Source: Novosphingobium terrae (lineage in GTDB: Bacteria > Pseudomonadota > Alphaproteobacteria > Sphingomonadales > Sphingomonadaceae). From it: DNA of 64,000 bases. How positions within the stretch are numbered: position 1 is the first letter of the stretch; each line of letters starts with the position of its first letter. The stretch covers positions 806,001-870,000 of the forward strand of contig NZ_JABVZR010000001.1 in NCBI RefSeq assembly GCF_017163935.1, given 5' to 3'. A model generated the notes under the pieces. That model was given only the letters and a program-made list of their open reading frames with translations, searched no databases and was not told the DNA's origin. The position numbers and the translations under genes were made by a program. Of the stretch, positions 63,540 through 64,000 are shown piece by piece.

Positions 63540-63695
63540 CGTATGGGGGTAAGCGGGCTGCGGGGCAGGGCAATTAATTTTCGAGCCGCTGCATTTTTCG
63601 CTTTTCAAACCTGCCGATCTCATGCAAAGGCGCGCCTCCCGACAGGCAAGGCCTTGACGGAAACATAGCCCGCTGCCGCTAAGGCAGCCTGTGTG

Positions 63696-63772
63696 GCGAC
63701 TGTAGCTCAGTTGGTTAGAGCGCCGGTTTGTGGTACCGGAGGTCGAGGGTTCGAACCCCTTCAGTCGCCCCA
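63696..63772 (+). tRNA. tRNA-His (anticodon GUG)
   Basis: The acceptor stem pairs GCGACTG with CAGTCGC, the discriminator is C and CCA is encoded (63770-63772). The G at 63695 is the extra G-1 found only in tRNA-His, opposite C73. The anticodon arm CCGGT-TTGTGGT-ACCGG gives GTG; the T-loop is TTCGAAC. Confidence 0.95.
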
Positions 63773-63944
63773 TTTCTCTCATGAGAAAATCTCGATCATC
63801 GCAGAAGACCGGTATAACCGGCGCGCGCGGCCCTCTTGGCCTTTATGCCCCTTGCCGATGGGGGCGCCCCCTGCCAAAGCAACAGGTCTGTTTTTCGCGC
63901 CTGAGGCTGTGAGGCCCTGTCGCCAGCTTTCGGTTCGCTTGCCC

Positions 63945-64000
63945 ATGCATGGCTTTGCCAATCCTGCCCGTTTCCTGCGCATCGCCACCTGGGCGACGCC
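63945..64000 (+). CDS. ccmC: start of a probable heme exporter permease CcmC, cut by window edge
   Basis: Only 18 codons are visible: MHGFANPARFLRIATWAT. This matches the opening of alphaproteobacterial CcmC, an ABC-type heme export subunit of cytochrome c maturation. Such a short stretch cannot prove the family, but the F-A-N-P-A-R-F motif is characteristic. Confidence 0.55.
   Translation, partial: MHGFANPARFLRIATWAT

Noticed and set aside
63779..63988. 69-codon minus-strand frame at the right end
   Set aside because: Basic shadow-like composition, and it overlaps the probable ccmC start on the other strand.

Overview
The window looks like a chromosomal stretch of a sphingomonad, most likely Novosphingobium or a close relative (Alphaproteobacteria, Sphingomonadaceae). 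This rests on the high GC content, on conserved blocks typical of alphaproteobacteria (aroQ-accB-accC, yajC-secD-secF, psd-pssA, rpsB-tsf-pyrH-frr-uppS-cdsA-dxr-rseP-bamA-skp-fabZ), on a short 4.5S-type SRP RNA, on a complex I NDUFS4-like subunit, and on fabZ following skp directly without lpxD or lpxA, which fits a lineage whose outer membrane carries glycosphingolipids rather than lipid A. The species is an inference.

Left part (1-17 kb) is the accessory, regulatory region. A truncated KefB-type antiporter and tRNA-Pro(UGG) come first. Then comes an RNA-repair locus on the minus strand: a Ro60 orthologue (rsr), four tandem Y RNAs that mimic circularly permuted tRNAs, rtcB, rtcA, and closely behind them a small SpoT-type HD hydrolase. 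It is read from a sigma-54 promoter and faces a divergent rtcR activator with a CARF-type sensor. After a desaturase/ArsR pair and a dgkA/membrane-protein/winged-helix cluster that shares a palindromic operator, a second RNA-repair operon follows: an unrecognised protein, RtcB2 and release factor PrfH, joined by ATGA overlaps. It is preceded by a 33-codon leader ORF with a strong ribosome binding site, a terminator-like hairpin and a hairpin that covers the next ribosome binding site. A decayed island with an intact GIY-YIG/DUF4357 gene ends at tRNA-Ile2(CAU).

Middle part (17-48 kb) is mostly core: a polysaccharide deacetylase with a degenerate histidine kinase, an Lrp regulator, accBC, aroQ, a GTA-type holin, an NAD(P)H:acceptor oxidoreductase, tRNA-Pro(GGG), the Sec accessory complex, a glycosyltransferase, an XRE regulator, an ABC-F protein, a PepSY-like protein with an OmpR/EnvZ-type pair, an acyltransferase interrupted by an amber codon, chorismate mutase, a polyprenyl diphosphate synthase, hrpB, SRP RNA, dnaX-ybaB, lon, hupB and rlmB. 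A family of dispersed palindromic elements with GCGAGGG/CCCTCGC hairpin ends occupies at least seven intergenic sites.

Right part (48-64 kb) holds tRNA-Tyr, phospholipid synthesis (psd-pssA), translation factors (rpsB, tsf, frr), pyrH with an unusual Lys/Ala-rich tail, isoprenoid and envelope biogenesis genes (uppS, cdsA, dxr, rseP, bamA, skp, fabZ), rpmE, tRNA-His and the first codons of a probable ccmC. The most interesting theme is the concentration of RNA and ribosome damage-repair functions in the first 15 kb: two distinct RtcB ligases, a Ro/Y-RNA particle, PrfH and a possible (p)ppGpp hydrolase.
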